Positions 9,129 through 19,649 of a stretch of DNA of 64,000 nt are shown piece by piece; positions within the stretch are counted from its first letter, which is position 1, and every line of letters begins with the position of its first letter. Where the stretch lies: NCBI RefSeq assembly GCF_000787375.1, contig NZ_JRJU01000005.1, forward strand, positions 102,115-166,114, in the 5' to 3' direction. The position numbers and the translations under genes were made by a program. The notes below the pieces were generated by a model. The model ran no database searches. It saw only the letters and a program-made list of their open reading frames with translations, and was not told the DNA's origin. The stretch is from Halalkalibacter okhensis. GTDB taxonomy: Bacteria > Bacillota > Bacilli > Bacillales > Bacillaceae_D.

Positions 9129-10838
9129 TTATTCATTACCTACTTTTTCTTCTCCTGCAAGCTTTTTATTTTCTTCTTCAACAAGAACTCTGCGAAGGAT
9201 CTTACCTACTAATGTCTTTGGCAACTCATCCCTAAACTCATAATACCGTGGCACTTTATATGCTGCGAGGTGCTTTCTACAATATTCATTTAACTCTTTT
9301 TCAGTGAGGCTTTTTCCTTCTTTTAAGACAACAAATGTCTTCACCGTTTCTCCGCGATACTCATCAGGAACACCAATGACAACAGCCTCCAAAATGGACT
9401 CATGTTCATAAAGAACTTCCTCAATCTCTCTTGGATAAATATTAAATCCACCAGCAATGATCATATCCTTTTTACGATCAACGATATAAAAATACCCTTC
9501 TTCATCCATATACCCCATATCACCGGTAAGGAACCAATCATCTTTAAAGACACGTGCGGTTTCTTCAGGGCGATTCCAATACCCTTTCATTACTTGCGGT
9601 CCTCTCACCGCAATTTCTCCGACCTCTTTCACCTCACACGAGTCTCCTGTTTCTGCTGAAATGACATTCACATCCGTATCTGGCCAAGGAATCCCAACAC
9701 TTCCCGATTTTCTTTTTCCCCAGATTGGATTGGCCACAGCTACTGGGGCCGTTTCTGTCAGTCCATAGCCTTCTACGAGCTTCCCATCTGTTAATGCTTC
9801 AAATTTTTGCTGCACTTCTAACGGGAGTGGAGCCGCACCACTTAGGCAAGCTTTGATCGATGATAGATCATAGTCTTTGATCGCTGGATTGTTAATTAAT
9901 GCAACATACATAGTCGGTGCTCCTGGAAATAGGGTAATTCTTTGCTTTTCAATTGTCTTTAACACATCTTTTGGGTCAAACTTTGGCAGAATTACCGTTG
10001 TAAAGCCATTCATTATTCCCAAGTTCATGCTCACAGTCATTCCATAGACATGGAAAAATGGCAAAACAGCCAACATCTTTTCTTTCCCTGGTGTTGTTTT
10101 ATAAGTCCAATGTATACATTGCATTGTGTTAACAACTAAGTTTTGATGGGTGAGCATAACTCCTTTTGCCGGACCTGTTGTACCACCTGTGTATTGCAGG
10201 AGAGCTAAGTCCTCGACCGGATCCATATCGACAACTACTTCATTAGCTGCTCCGGCTTTTAGGAATGGTTTAAATGCTAGGGTCTTGCTATCATACACAA
10301 CTTCTACTTTAATACCTGTATTTTTCTTTTGAACGAAAGGATAGAGTACATTTTTAGGGAAAGGCAGATAGTCTTTAATACTTGTCACTATGACATATTC
10401 AAGATTCGTTTTTGAACGCACTTTTTGAACACGTGGGAATACGAGATCAAGACAGATGATGACTTTAGCTCCAGAATCAATTAACTGATGCTCTAGCTCT
10501 CTCTCAACATAAAGCGGATTTGTTTGCACGACAACTGCACCAATCATAAGTGCTCCGTAGTAACTAATTACGCCTTGAGGGCAATTAGCAAGCATGATGG
10601 CTACTCGATCCCCCTTTTTTACGCCGAGGGTGAGCAATTGATTCGCGAATTTTTTTGATTCCTCATATAACTCTTTGTAAGTTATATCCTTCCCAAGAAA
10701 ATGCAACGCGTCATGATTAGGATACTTTTCAGCTGATTGTTTTAAGTAGTCATGTAAGCAGTTCTCATCATACGTAATTGAATGGGGCACCTCTTTTGGG
10801 TAGCTTTGTAACCAAACCTTATCCATTGTCGTCAACAC
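9129..10838 (-). CDS. Long-chain fatty-acid-CoA ligase, copy 2
   Basis: A second 569-residue ANL-family acyl-CoA synthetase with the same motifs as its neighbour: YTGGTTGPAKG (about residue 218), EGYGLTETAP, TGDMGYMDEEGYFYIVDRKKDMI and PKTLVGKILRR. The two are tandem paralogues and long blocks are nearly identical, so copy 2 probably also activates long-chain fatty acids. The GTG at 10838 (or the adjacent TTG) follows AAGGAGG. It differs in control: no FadR box was seen, but a full-consensus CcpA cre site lies 72 bp upstream. Confidence 0.9.
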   Translation of the reverse strand: MLTTMDKVWLQSYPKEVPHSITYDENCLHDYLKQSAEKYPNHDALHFLGKDITYKELYEESKKFANQLLTLGVKKGDRVAIMLANCPQGVISYYGALMIGAVVVQTNPLYVERELEHQLIDSGAKVIICLDLVFPRVQKVRSKTNLEYVIVTSIKDYLPFPKNVLYPFVQKKNTGIKVEVVYDSKTLAFKPFLKAGAANEVVVDMDPVEDLALLQYTGGTTGPAKGVMLTHQNLVVNTMQCIHWTYKTTPGKEKMLAVLPFFHVYGMTVSMNLGIMNGFTTVILPKFDPKDVLKTIEKQRITLFPGAPTMYVALINNPAIKDYDLSSIKACLSGAAPLPLEVQQKFEALTDGKLVEGYGLTETAPVAVANPIWGKRKSGSVGIPWPDTDVNVISAETGDSCEVKEVGEIAVRGPQVMKGYWNRPEETARVFKDDWFLTGDMGYMDEEGYFYIVDRKKDMIIAGGFNIYPREIEEVLYEHESILEAVVIGVPDEYRGETVKTFVVLKEGKSLTEKELNEYCRKHLAAYKVPRYYEFRDELPKTLVGKILRRVLVEEENKKLAGEEKVGNE

Positions 10839-10909
10839 TATCTCCTCCTTGCCATATTGTAAACTACTCCTTTCTCATCGTTCATTCTCCTCTTCTCTAT
10901 TCTATTCTA

Positions 10910-10925
10910 TTGCAAACGCTTACAA
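10910..10925. promoter_or_regulatory. Catabolite-responsive element (cre) for CcpA
   Basis: TTGCAAACGCTTACAA fits the consensus WTGNAANCGNWNNCWW at every position. It lies just downstream of an AT-rich promoter-like stretch (TATAAAAT on the minus strand, about 10928-10935), which is suited to glucose repression of the acyl-CoA synthetase gene. Confidence 0.75.
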
Positions 10926-11004
10926 TTTTATATATATTTTTGAAATTTTCTCTAAATATTTTTCGACTTTTTTCTGTTGTCTATAGGATTTAATGCCTAA
11001 ATAG

Positions 11005-11047
11005 AAAAGCAGGCTTATTTACATAATGATAAACAAGCCTGCTTTAA
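11005..11047 (-). terminator. Intrinsic terminator after the yshE operon
   Basis: AAAGCAGGCTT and AAGCCTGCTTT form a perfect 11-bp stem with an 18-base loop, followed on the minus strand by TTCTATTT. It closes the mutS2-yshE-small ORF transcript. Confidence 0.75.
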
Positions 11048-11053
11048 CAAAGC

Positions 11054-11140
11054 TTAAGGAGCAAAAAAGAGCATAAAAATAATTCCTGCTACGATAAATG
11101 CACCACAACTAACATATAAAATTTTCATTAATAGTTCCAC
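11054..11140 (-). CDS. 28-residue putative single-span membrane peptide
   Basis: A GTG-started ORF of 28 codons, preceded by AAAAGGAG at an eight-base spacing. It encodes MELLMKILYVSCGAFIVAGI followed by IFMLFFAP. Nearly the whole peptide is one hydrophobic helix. It lies 14 bp after yshE and just before the shared terminator, so it should be co-transcribed with yshE. I do not recognise a family. The ribosome site, spacing and composition support a real gene, but length leaves room for doubt. Confidence 0.5.
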   Translation of the reverse strand: MELLMKILYVSCGAFIVAGIIFMLFFAP

Positions 11141-11154
11141 ATGCTTGACTCCTT

Positions 11155-11568
11155 TTACCTAGTAATAATACTTGCTCCAATGACGTATGACAATCCAACT
11201 GAGATCATCATCGCAATAAAACCAACTGCCCGATTATCACGTTCGATCTCTTCGTCAACCTTAAAGCCTGGTGTTAAAAATTCGAACACAAAGTAACTGA
11301 ATAGCAATAGAAAAAAGCCTAAAACGCCCCAAGCTAGCATCATTAATAGTGAATCCGAATACTCAATGGAATGCCTAAATATATTAGCCACACCAAAAAT
11401 CTTGCCCCCTGTTGCCAAAGCCACAGCAATGTTGCCATTTTTGATTTCATCCCAGTTTCGATATTTTGTTACCGTCTCAAATATCGTCAAAAATAAAACG
11501 AGGGCCAGGAGAGAGACGCTATAGTATGCTGCTGTTCGAATCCATTCATTTTCAAGTAATACATCCAT
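11155..11568 (-). CDS. yshE: DUF350-type membrane protein YshE
   Basis: A 137-residue protein with four predicted membrane helices: SVSLLALVLFLTIFE, IAVALATGGKIFGVANIF, LMMLAWGVLGFFLLLFSYF and the C-terminal AVGFIAMMISVGLSYVIG. The pattern and the position 14 bp after mutS2 match B. subtilis YshE (DUF350). Function is unknown. Translational coupling with mutS2 is likely. Confidence 0.82.
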   Translation of the reverse strand: MDVLLENEWIRTAAYYSVSLLALVLFLTIFETVTKYRNWDEIKNGNIAVALATGGKIFGVANIFRHSIEYSDSLLMMLAWGVLGFFLLLFSYFVFEFLTPGFKVDEEIERDNRAVGFIAMMISVGLSYVIGASIITR

Positions 11569-11582
11569 ATTATTCGCCTCTT

Positions 11583-13943
11583 TTATTTCAATTCAACGAC
11601 CGTATTTCCAAGGCCACCTTCGTTCATGCCGCCATCTCGTTCCCCTTTTACATGAGGATGTTTTTTAAGAAGTTGTTTAACACCTTTACGAAGGGCTCCG
11701 CTTCCTTTACCGTGAATAATGGACACTTGATGATAACCTGCTAACAATGCATCATCAATATATTTCTCAACAAGACGCATCGCATCTTCATACCTCTCAC
11801 CACGTAAATCCAATTCCGCTTTCACATGAGATTCTCCACCTCTTATCATCGCAAGAGGTTTTGTTTCTACTGGTTTGGGACGATCTAGCAGTTGGAGGTC
11901 ATCTTTTTTCACTTTCATCTTCATGATTCCCATTTGGACTTGGAATTCTTGGTCACTGATCTTTTCTACAACAAAGCCTTTTTGTCCAAAACTAATGACT
12001 TTTACTTCATCACCAGGTTGAATGTTTTGCTTTGCTTTTGCCGCATCTTTTTTAATTTTCTTTTGTTTTGACGTTAATTTCGGCGTGGCTTGTTCAAGAT
12101 GCTTCTTCGCATCAATTATTTGATGCTCCTTTACAGATAGTCCTGCTTTTTGCATCTCTCTTAACTCACCAATGATAAGTTCAGCTTCATCCTTGGCTTC
12201 TTGCACCGCTTTTTCTGCCTTTTCCTCCGCTTCTTTGAAGATTCGTTCTTTCTCTCGCTCTAATTGTTCGAGTTGCTTAATCAAATCTTCTCGTAATTGT
12301 TCCGCTTCGACGCGAAGGGAGTGAGCTTCTTCTCTTTCTGATTCTGCTGTTATTTGGCTTGTTTCTAGTGAGCTGATCATCTTTTCAATTTGATTTGTTT
12401 CACTATCAATTTGTTCCTTCGCTTTTTCTATGACTCGTTCATCTAAACCTAATCTTCTAGAAATCGCAAAAGCATTACTTCGACCAGGAACTCCGATTAA
12501 GAGACGATACGTTGGTCTTAACGTCTCTACATTAAATTCAACACTTGCATTTATCGCTCCTTCACGATTGTATGCATAACCTTTTAACTCACTATAGTGG
12601 GTTGTCGCTACCACACATGCTCCGCGATTATAAACATCGTCTAAAATTGAAATAGCAAGCGCTGCTCCCTCTGTCGGGTCTGTCCCAGCCCCTAATTCAT
12701 CAAATAAGACTAAGCTTTGGAAATCGACTTTGTCTAATATATCCACAATGTTCGTCATATGCGAAGAAAACGTACTTAAGCTTTGTTCAATCGATTGTTC
12801 GTCACCAATATCCGCAAAAACCTGTTTAAATACAGCTAGCTCTGAATCTTCTTCAACTGGCACATGTAAGCCGGATTGTGCCATGAGCGTTAGTAAGCCA
12901 ACCGTCTTTAATGTTACCGTTTTTCCTCCTGTATTTGGACCAGTAATAATTAAAGAACGGTATTCTCCACCTAATTCAACATCAATTGGTACAACTTCAT
13001 CCTCCTCTAATAACGGATGTCTTGCCCTTTTTAGATACATATAGCCGTCTTCATTCAGCTTCGGCTCTGTTGCTTTAATTAGATGAGCATAACGAGCTTT
13101 TGCAAAAATAAAATCTAATATGGCAAGGATCGATAAGTTATGCAAAAGGAAATCTGCTATTTCTGCAACTTGGTTTGAAAGCATCGCTAAAATCCGTTCG
13201 ATTTCCTGCTTTTCTTTGACCTTCGCCTCTCGCAATTGATTATTTAACGTAACGATCGCTTGCGGTTCTATAAATAACGTCGCTCCAGATCCTGATTGAT
13301 CGTGAACGATTCCTCCAAACGAACTTCTGTATTCCTGTTTCACAGGAATGACAAATCGATCATTTCGAATCGTAACAATAGCATCTGATAACATCTTTTG
13401 TGTACTAGAAGACCTTGTAATGCTTTCTAGTTTGGAGCGAACAGCTGATTCATAGCTGCGCACTTGCTGCCTAATCGTTCTTAGTTCATGACTTGCTGAA
13501 TCAAGAACATTGCCATTATCATCAATACATTGCTTAATTTCACGTTCAACATCAGTTAATGGTTCAATTTGTAATGCGTATTCATACAACAATGGTAGCT
13601 CAATTTCCTCTTCTTCCACCATTGTTGTAATAAACTTTTTGAGCCTCCGCCCTCCGTAGATCGTACTAGCAATAGCTATTAATTCATGAGCTGCTAGAGA
13701 CCCTCCGATTTTTGCTCGTTTCGCGTTTGCAGCAACATCGGTAATTCCACCTAATGGAGCTTGTCCCTTTAACCTTAGAACTTTTGCTCCTTCTGCTGTT
13801 TCATGCTGCCACACTCGGACTTCTTCCATTTCCGTTGATGGCTCTAGTTGCTCAATTTTTTGTCTTCCTAACGAAGACGAGACATGATCAAGCAACTGCC
13901 TCTTCATTTTTTCAAACTCTAATACCCGTAACACTCGTTCCAT
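11583..13943 (-). CDS. mutS2: MutS2 endonuclease and recombination or ribosome-rescue factor
   Basis: The 786-residue protein has the MutS clamp and ATPase but no mismatch-recognition domain. Walker [16 protein letters not shown] lies near residue 335, followed by [18 protein letters not shown] and TTHYSELK. A long coiled coil (about 520-630) leads to a KOW-like segment and a C-terminal Smr nuclease domain with [14 protein letters not shown] and [14 protein letters not shown]. MutS2 family members restrain recombination and act on collided ribosomes. It lies between polX and yshE as in B. subtilis (mutSB). Confidence 0.96.
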   Translation of the reverse strand: MERVLRVLEFEKMKRQLLDHVSSSLGRQKIEQLEPSTEMEEVRVWQHETAEGAKVLRLKGQAPLGGITDVAANAKRAKIGGSLAAHELIAIASTIYGGRRLKKFITTMVEEEEIELPLLYEYALQIEPLTDVEREIKQCIDDNGNVLDSASHELRTIRQQVRSYESAVRSKLESITRSSSTQKMLSDAIVTIRNDRFVIPVKQEYRSSFGGIVHDQSGSGATLFIEPQAIVTLNNQLREAKVKEKQEIERILAMLSNQVAEIADFLLHNLSILAILDFIFAKARYAHLIKATEPKLNEDGYMYLKRARHPLLEEDEVVPIDVELGGEYRSLIITGPNTGGKTVTLKTVGLLTLMAQSGLHVPVEEDSELAVFKQVFADIGDEQSIEQSLSTFSSHMTNIVDILDKVDFQSLVLFDELGAGTDPTEGAALAISILDDVYNRGACVVATTHYSELKGYAYNREGAINASVEFNVETLRPTYRLLIGVPGRSNAFAISRRLGLDERVIEKAKEQIDSETNQIEKMISSLETSQITAESEREEAHSLRVEAEQLREDLIKQLEQLEREKERIFKEAEEKAEKAVQEAKDEAELIIGELREMQKAGLSVKEHQIIDAKKHLEQATPKLTSKQKKIKKDAAKAKQNIQPGDEVKVISFGQKGFVVEKISDQEFQVQMGIMKMKVKKDDLQLLDRPKPVETKPLAMIRGGESHVKAELDLRGERYEDAMRLVEKYIDDALLAGYHQVSIIHGKGSGALRKGVKQLLKKHPHVKGERDGGMNEGGLGNTVVELK

Positions 13944-14038
13944 TGACGTAACTCCTTCTTAGTCATCAGGATGGTTATTCCATCCTATTTACTTTAATTT
14001 AAGAGTCCCTTTTTACAAGAGTCAGGAAGTTGTACTTT

Positions 14039-15754
14039 TTACCTGTTAAGAAAACCTTGCAGTTTGTTTAATGACCATGTATTGATAACAGATTCTGGCT
14101 TTAGCATGGCTTTTCTTGCCACTGCCGTACCGTAAGACATCAGATCAAGCGATTCTTTATTATGAGCATCTGTATTAATAGCTATCGTGACCCCTGCTTC
14201 TTCTGCCTTCTTTAACCACTGAGCTGATAAATCTAGTCTATGTGGATTCGCATTTAACTCTAGAGCTGTGTTCGTTTCTTTTGCTAGTTGTATGAGCATT
14301 TCGACATCAACATCATAGCCATCACGTCTACCGAGTAAGCGCCCTGTTGGGTGGGCAATTAAATCAACATGCTTACTCTCAAGTGCTGTCTTTAAACGCT
14401 TCATAATCAGCTCTCTGTCCTGCTGGAATGATGAATGAATGGCAGCAATAACAAAATCAACTTCAGTTAAGATCTCATCTTCATAATCAAGTGTCCCATC
14501 AGGTAAAATATCCATTTCAATTCCTGTTAAAATTGTAAAATCATCGTACTCTTCATTTAATTTTTTAATTTTTGCATGTTGTTCTTTTAATCGTTCGACC
14601 GAAAGTCCATTCGCAACACGTAAGTATTTAGAGTGGTCAGTTATCGCAATATAGTCATATCCTTTTGCTCTAGCCACCCTCACCATATCTTCAATTGAGT
14701 GAGCACCATCACTCCATGTCGTATGCATATGCAGATCACTTTTTATTTGATCATCAGTAATATAGGGAGCGTCTGCCCTTTCAAGCTCTGCTTTTTCTAC
14801 TTCACCGTGGTCTTCCCTTGCTTCAGGTGGGATAAATTCAAGTTGAAAATGGTTGAAAAACTCTTCCTCTGTGTCAAATGTTTGAATTTCTCCAGTCTCA
14901 AGGTTTTCGACCCCGTATTCACTAATTCTCTCTCCACGTTGCTTAGCAAGTTGACGCATCTTCACATTATGATTTTTGGATCCTGTAAAATGATGAAGAG
15001 TCGTAGCAAACTCCTCTGGCAAAACCAATCTAAAATCAATGGAGATTGGAAATTCATCTGTAATTTCAACGGATACCTTCGTATCACCACTTGCAATCGT
15101 CTTACTAATTCCATCAAGACTTAAGAGACTTGCCTTTACTTTCTCTGGTTCCGTAGTCGCGATAATGAAATCAAGGTCCTTCACCGTCTCACTTAGCCTG
15201 CGTAAACTTCCAGCACGAGAGAAGCGTAACACCCCATCCATTTTTGCTAGAGCTCGTTCAACTGCTTGTGCAATCGGTAATACTATAGGAAGTGCCAAAC
15301 GTTCCGGACGGGTACTTGCCTCTTCAATAGCAAGTAAAATCTTTTCTTCTGTTTTCTTTCCAAATCCAGCAAGCTGTTGAACTTTTTTCTCTTCACATAC
15401 TTGCTTCAATGTATCAATACAAACAACATTGAGTTCCTTGTACAATTTTCCGACCTTTTTTCCGCCTAACCCAGGAAGCTTCAGTAGTGGCAACAAACCA
15501 GAAGGAACCTCTTCTTGTAATTGTTTTAGCAAGGAACATTCCCCTGTGTTTTTTAATTCAGTAATCACTTCAGCTGTCCCTTTTCCAATGCCATTAAGAG
15601 AGGCTGGATTGTCTATTTCATCTAACGTGCGCTCATCCGATTCTAAGGCAAGCGCCGCTTTTTTGTAAGCTGATATTTTAAAGGGGTTATCTCCTTTAAT
15701 TTCTAAATAAGTCGCAATGGTCTCTAAGTAGCCAATGACATCTTTTTTGTTCAT
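14039..15754 (-). CDS. polX: DNA polymerase/3'-5' exonuclease PolX
   Basis: A family-X repair polymerase of 571 residues. An N-terminal helix-hairpin-helix region (NGIGKGTAEVITELK; LPGLGGKKVGKLYKEL) is followed by the nucleotidyltransferase core, with SLRRLSETVKDLDFIIAT carrying two catalytic aspartates. The C-terminal PHP phosphoesterase domain shows DLHMHTTWSDG, AITDHSKYL and ELNANPHRLD, which bind the metals of the exonuclease. Start MNKKDVIGYLE follows an AGAAGGG-type site. It is separated from mutS2 by 95 bp. Confidence 0.95.
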   Translation of the reverse strand: MNKKDVIGYLETIATYLEIKGDNPFKISAYKKAALALESDERTLDEIDNPASLNGIGKGTAEVITELKNTGECSLLKQLQEEVPSGLLPLLKLPGLGGKKVGKLYKELNVVCIDTLKQVCEEKKVQQLAGFGKKTEEKILLAIEEASTRPERLALPIVLPIAQAVERALAKMDGVLRFSRAGSLRRLSETVKDLDFIIATTEPEKVKASLLSLDGISKTIASGDTKVSVEITDEFPISIDFRLVLPEEFATTLHHFTGSKNHNVKMRQLAKQRGERISEYGVENLETGEIQTFDTEEEFFNHFQLEFIPPEAREDHGEVEKAELERADAPYITDDQIKSDLHMHTTWSDGAHSIEDMVRVARAKGYDYIAITDHSKYLRVANGLSVERLKEQHAKIKKLNEEYDDFTILTGIEMDILPDGTLDYEDEILTEVDFVIAAIHSSFQQDRELIMKRLKTALESKHVDLIAHPTGRLLGRRDGYDVDVEMLIQLAKETNTALELNANPHRLDLSAQWLKKAEEAGVTIAINTDAHNKESLDLMSYGTAVARKAMLKPESVINTWSLNKLQGFLNR

Positions 15755-15857
15755 CTACATCTACCCTTTCTTCTATCCTCCATCATACCGATAATGAGCA
15801 TAGAAAATCAACGCATGTACTCAAGAAAAGGACACTTACGCGGCTTTCGTCTGTTAT

Positions 15858-16083
15858 CTTTTAAAAAAGGCTGTTACCGTAAAGGTTGTTGCCGTAAAGA
15901 TAAATTTTTCTCTTAGTAAATTGGAGCGGAAGTCACTCGACACCTGCGGGATGTAGAGTAAGGGAGAGACCCCACAGCCGAGGAGGCTCGGCACCGCCTT
16001 GATAGAGCTCAGATGGAACGAACATGTGAGGAACACTTCACCCATAAAAACAACACAGTATGCGAAAACAGCCTTTAAAAAAG
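15858..16083. repeat. MITE-like element with 17-bp terminal inverted repeats
   Basis: CTTTTAAAAAAGGCTGTT at 15858-15875 is near-inverted at 16067-16083 (AACAGCCTTTAAAAAAG). Inside, at 15920-16035, is a segment of the Bacillus intergenic repeat type I recall as TTGGAGCGGAAG, GACTCCTGCGGG, GAGACCCC, GCCGAGGAGGCTCGGC; here it reads CACCTGCGGG and CCACAGCC, so it is degenerate. No ORF of credible coding character is present. The element fills most of the 400-bp polX-cvpA gap. Confidence 0.6.
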
Positions 16084-16126
16084 AGGACACTAGCAAGGGC
16101 TGTTTCACCTTTTTTAGTGTCCTCTA
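16077..16126 (-). terminator. Intrinsic terminator of zapA-cvpA
   Basis: On the minus strand AGGACACTA pairs with TAGTGTCCT and is followed by CTTTTTT. The T-run is shared with the right end of the MITE-like element, so the element may have inserted at or supplied this terminator. Confidence 0.6.
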
Positions 16127-16154
16127 ACAACGATTTTTTGCAAAATCCCTATCC

Positions 16155-16694
16155 TTATAGTTGATTATTAATCCAAAGTTCTTTTAACCAATCTGAAAGA
16201 AAAGGAGTATGATTAAGCATAAGTTGAACAACAATAGAACGTTGTATGATGTCCTGAACCACTTCAATTGGTAATAATGCGACAACAAATAAAACAACAA
16301 ACAAAATAAGATACGTCTCTATGAAACAAAGGATTCCTCCCAATAACTGATTAATAGAACGTAAAATCGGTAAATGCGCAAGAAAATCTAACATCGATCC
16401 TAACAAATGCAGGACAATCTTTGTACCAAAGAATAAAATGGCAAAAGCAATCCCCGAATAATAAACACTCTCCGCATCAAACGTATTAATAATCATTCCT
16501 ACAGTACTATCAGATGAAAACTGTGGATATGGAACCCATAACCGAATGTACGTCGCAAACTCTCCAAAATATGTATAGGCGACAACAATAGCTACGACAA
16601 AGCTAATTAAATGTATGATTTGGAGAATGAAACCTCTTCTTCTACCAATAAAGAAACTACAAAATAAGATAAATAGAATGAGAAAGCTAATCAT
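16155..16694 (-). CDS. cvpA: CvpA-family membrane protein
   Basis: A 179-residue integral membrane protein with an N-terminal helix (ISFLILFILFCSFFIGRRRGF) and three further spans. The RRGF turn and the LLGGILCFIETYLILFVVLFVVA segment are typical of the CvpA/colicin V production family (B. subtilis YshB). It starts one base after zapA, so the two are coupled. The cellular role in Bacillus is not settled. Confidence 0.82.
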   Translation of the reverse strand: MISFLILFILFCSFFIGRRRGFILQIIHLISFVVAIVVAYTYFGEFATYIRLWVPYPQFSSDSTVGMIINTFDAESVYYSGIAFAILFFGTKIVLHLLGSMLDFLAHLPILRSINQLLGGILCFIETYLILFVVLFVVALLPIEVVQDIIQRSIVVQLMLNHTPFLSDWLKELWINNQL

Positions 16695-16695
16695 G

Positions 16696-16971
16696 TTAAT
16701 CGTCTCCTGTCGATCTTTCTTCGTTGACTTTTTCGTTTAACATTTCATTTTCCTTTTTTAATTTCATGTAATCATCAACAATATTTACAGCTGTTAATAC
16801 TGCTAAACGAGTTGTATCAAGATATGGATTACGTTTTTTTATTTCTCTCATTTTCTGATCCACTATATGGGCGACATCTTTTACATATGTCGGAGGCTCT
16901 TCACCGACGACTGTGTACTGTTGACCATATATTGAAACAGTTATCCGTTGCTTTTTCTTTTGCTCTGCCAC
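16696..16971 (-). CDS. zapA: Cell division protein ZapA
   Basis: ZapA bundles FtsZ filaments and supports Z-ring assembly. The 91-residue protein has the ZapA core ([17 protein letters not shown], then [16 protein letters not shown]) and a C-terminal coiled coil ([20 protein letters not shown]). The start is GTG at 16971 with AGGAGGC at eight bases. In B. subtilis rnhC lies just upstream between pheT and zapA; here the 239-bp gap holds no such gene. Confidence 0.92.
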   Translation of the reverse strand: MAEQKKKQRITVSIYGQQYTVVGEEPPTYVKDVAHIVDQKMREIKKRNPYLDTTRLAVLTAVNIVDDYMKLKKENEMLNEKVNEERSTGDD

Positions 16972-17171
16972 GGAAAAGCCTCCTATCTATCAGTAAAATG
17001 CAATGTTGAAATTTAGCCATAAAAATACCATCTTCTATCATAACATGAAGGTCCTTTTAAGGAAATACAGTGTTGCAAAAAATATGATGATTTTAGTCAT
17101 TTTTCGCTCTATTATCCTAAAAGTATACATATTACAAACAGAACTAAGTTATTCCTTCCATTACGTATATG

Positions 17172-17206
17172 AAAAGGCTGTTGAGCATCATATACTCAAC
17201 AGCCTC
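17172..17206 (-). terminator. Intrinsic terminator of pheST
   Basis: AGGCTGTTGAG and CTCAACAGCCT form a perfect stem on the minus strand and end in TTTTC. The remaining gap to zapA (about 17207-17210 and 16972-17171) shows nothing else that I can support. Confidence 0.75.
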
Positions 17207-17210
17207 AATT

Positions 17211-19637
17211 TTAAGCCCGTAATGTAGCTCCTACATGTTCTTCAAGCATTTTTAATACTTCTGTATGAGCTTTCGTTACTTCTTCATCTGTTAATGTTCT
17301 CTCAGGGTCAAGATATGTTAATGAGAAAGCTAGTGACTTTTTCCCTTCTTCCATATGCTCACCTTCATATAAATCAAAGAGTCGAACATCATGTAACAAC
17401 TCTGTGCCAGCCCAACGAATGACCGCTTCTACTTCTCCAGCTGAACGATGCGTATCTACCACAAGGGCGATATCACGCACCATTGCTGGGAAACGCGGCA
17501 ATGATTTGTAAACAACTGACGATGTTTGAGTCATTAGCAACGCTTCAAGTTCAAGTTCATAGACATACGTTTCTTTTAACCCTAATTCCTTTTGCAAGGC
17601 TGGATGTACTTGGCCTACAAAACCAATCTGTTTTCCGTTCAATTTAACAATCGCCGTACGCCCTGGATGCAAGTCAGAAAGTTTTGCTTGTTCAAAGACA
17701 ACTTCCTCTGAAACACCTAACTGGTCAAACATACTTTCCAGAATGCCTTTTACGACAAAGAAATCTACTGCTTTCTTTTCGCCTTGCCAGCTATGTTCAT
17801 GCCAAAGTCCCGTTAACGCACCTGCTACCATTTCACGTTCAGTTGGTTGTTTCGTTAACACCTCTTCATTCGTTAAAAAGATTGAACCAATTTCAAAGAC
17901 ATGGACATCGTGATTCTTCCGGTTTACGTTATAACTTAGAACATCAAATAAGTGTGGAATCAGACTCGTACGCATTGTACTACGATCCTCACTCATCGGC
18001 ATGGCTAATCGTACTGGAGATGTTTGAGTCGTTTCAAAAGCAAACCCTTTTGCCTTTTCAGGACTGGTTAATGAATACGTTATTACTTGAGATAATCCCG
18101 AACGCTCTAGTACGCGACGAACATGGCGTCTCTTCTTCTGATAGTCTGTAAGAGCTCCTTGAGTGGTCGCACCAATTGGAAGTGTTGTCGGGATATGATC
18201 ATATCCATATAACCTTGCAACTTCCTCCATTAAGTCTTCTTCAATTTGAATATCAGCACGACGCGAAGGAATCGTCACATGTAAGACGTTGCCATCTTGT
18301 TCGTACGTAAATCCTAATCGAGTCATAAACGAAGCAGCTTCCTCTATCGTAACATTCATTCCTAAACGATTGTTCACTCTCTCTAGGTCTAATCGAACTG
18401 TTGCCATATCATATGAAAGAAGGTCTTTTTCAACGACACCTGATACAATTGTTCCTCCCGTTAGCTCTGCAATAAGAGATGCTGCTCTTCTGCCGGCTGC
18501 GAGGACTCGGTCTTGATCCACACCCTTTTCATACCTTGTACTTGCATCACTTCTTAAGCCTAAATCTCTTGATGCTTTACGGATGGTTGCACCTTTAAAA
18601 TAAGCAGCCTCTAACAGAACGGTGGTCGTACCCTCATGAACCTCAGAGGTTGCCCCGCCCATCACACCAGCAATCGCAACAGGCTCCTTGCCATTTGTGA
18701 TAACAAGATGATCGCTTGTCAGCGTCCTTTCTTGATCATCTAATGTGACGATTTTTTCTCCATCATGTGCCAGACGAACTAGGACTTCTTTGGACCCAAA
18801 GCGGTCATAGTCAAATGCATGCAATGGTTGACCGTATTCAAGCAACACATAGTTCGTTACATCAACAACATTACTAATCGGGCGAATCCCAGCTGCCATT
18901 AGACGATTTTGCAGCCAAAGTGGAGAAGTTCCGACTTTTACATCTTTAATCAATATTGCTCCGTAATATGGGTTATCTTCTGTAGCTTCAACTTTTACAT
19001 CAATATAATCAGTAGCCGATTCGTCATTTGTGACCACGTCAATCGTTGGAAGCGTTACTTCACGCTCGTATAGTGCTCCAACTTCATAAGCAACGCCTAG
19101 CATATTTAAGCAATCTGAACGATTTGGAGTTAAATCTAATTCTAATACTGTATCGTCCAAATTAAGGGCAGCAAGAGCATCACTACCAACTTCAACTTGA
19201 TCTTGGAAAACATAGATTCCTTCAGAGTATTCCTTTTGAACAAGCTTCCCATCGATGCCTAGCTCTTGCAAGGAACAAATCATTCCTTGTGATACTTCTC
19301 CACGTAGTTTTGCTTTTTTAATTTTAAAATTACCTGGAAGAACCGCTCCTACCTTTGCAACAGCAACATGCTGACCAGCTCCGACATTTTTTGCGCCACA
19401 TACAATTTGGACAAGCTCCTCTTCCCCAATGTCAACTTGACAAACATTCAATTTATCAGCGTTTGGATGTTGTTCACATTCCTTTACATAGCCAACCACT
19501 ACACCCGAAATCCCTTTATTTAACTCGTGAACGAAATCAATTTCAATTCCACCACGCGTCATTTTTTCTGCAATCTCATTCGCCGAAAGATCTTTCACAT
19601 CTATATAATCTTGTAACCATTTATAAGAGACTAACAT
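17211..19637 (-). CDS. pheT: Phenylalanyl-tRNA synthetase, beta subunit
   Basis: Forms the alpha2beta2 enzyme with PheS. The 808-residue protein shows the N-terminal EMAP/tRNA-binding domain ([17 protein letters not shown], residues 55-71), the B3/B4 editing domain ([19 protein letters not shown]), the B5 domain, the catalytic-like core ([18 protein letters not shown]) and the C-terminal FDX-ACB domain ([16 protein letters not shown] to [13 protein letters not shown] end). It starts 12 bp after pheS and follows AGGAGG. Both are controlled by the upstream T-box. Confidence 0.97.
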   Translation of the reverse strand: MLVSYKWLQDYIDVKDLSANEIAEKMTRGGIEIDFVHELNKGISGVVVGYVKECEQHPNADKLNVCQVDIGEEELVQIVCGAKNVGAGQHVAVAKVGAVLPGNFKIKKAKLRGEVSQGMICSLQELGIDGKLVQKEYSEGIYVFQDQVEVGSDALAALNLDDTVLELDLTPNRSDCLNMLGVAYEVGALYEREVTLPTIDVVTNDESATDYIDVKVEATEDNPYYGAILIKDVKVGTSPLWLQNRLMAAGIRPISNVVDVTNYVLLEYGQPLHAFDYDRFGSKEVLVRLAHDGEKIVTLDDQERTLTSDHLVITNGKEPVAIAGVMGGATSEVHEGTTTVLLEAAYFKGATIRKASRDLGLRSDASTRYEKGVDQDRVLAAGRRAASLIAELTGGTIVSGVVEKDLLSYDMATVRLDLERVNNRLGMNVTIEEAASFMTRLGFTYEQDGNVLHVTIPSRRADIQIEEDLMEEVARLYGYDHIPTTLPIGATTQGALTDYQKKRRHVRRVLERSGLSQVITYSLTSPEKAKGFAFETTQTSPVRLAMPMSEDRSTMRTSLIPHLFDVLSYNVNRKNHDVHVFEIGSIFLTNEEVLTKQPTEREMVAGALTGLWHEHSWQGEKKAVDFFVVKGILESMFDQLGVSEEVVFEQAKLSDLHPGRTAIVKLNGKQIGFVGQVHPALQKELGLKETYVYELELEALLMTQTSSVVYKSLPRFPAMVRDIALVVDTHRSAGEVEAVIRWAGTELLHDVRLFDLYEGEHMEEGKKSLAFSLTYLDPERTLTDEEVTKAHTEVLKMLEEHVGATLRA

Positions 19638-19649
19638 ATTTTTTCCTCC

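Noticed and set aside
15854..16108. Minus-strand ORF of 84 codons across the polX-cvpA gap
   Set aside because: It coincides with the MITE-like repeat, lacks a ribosome site and shows no protein family features.
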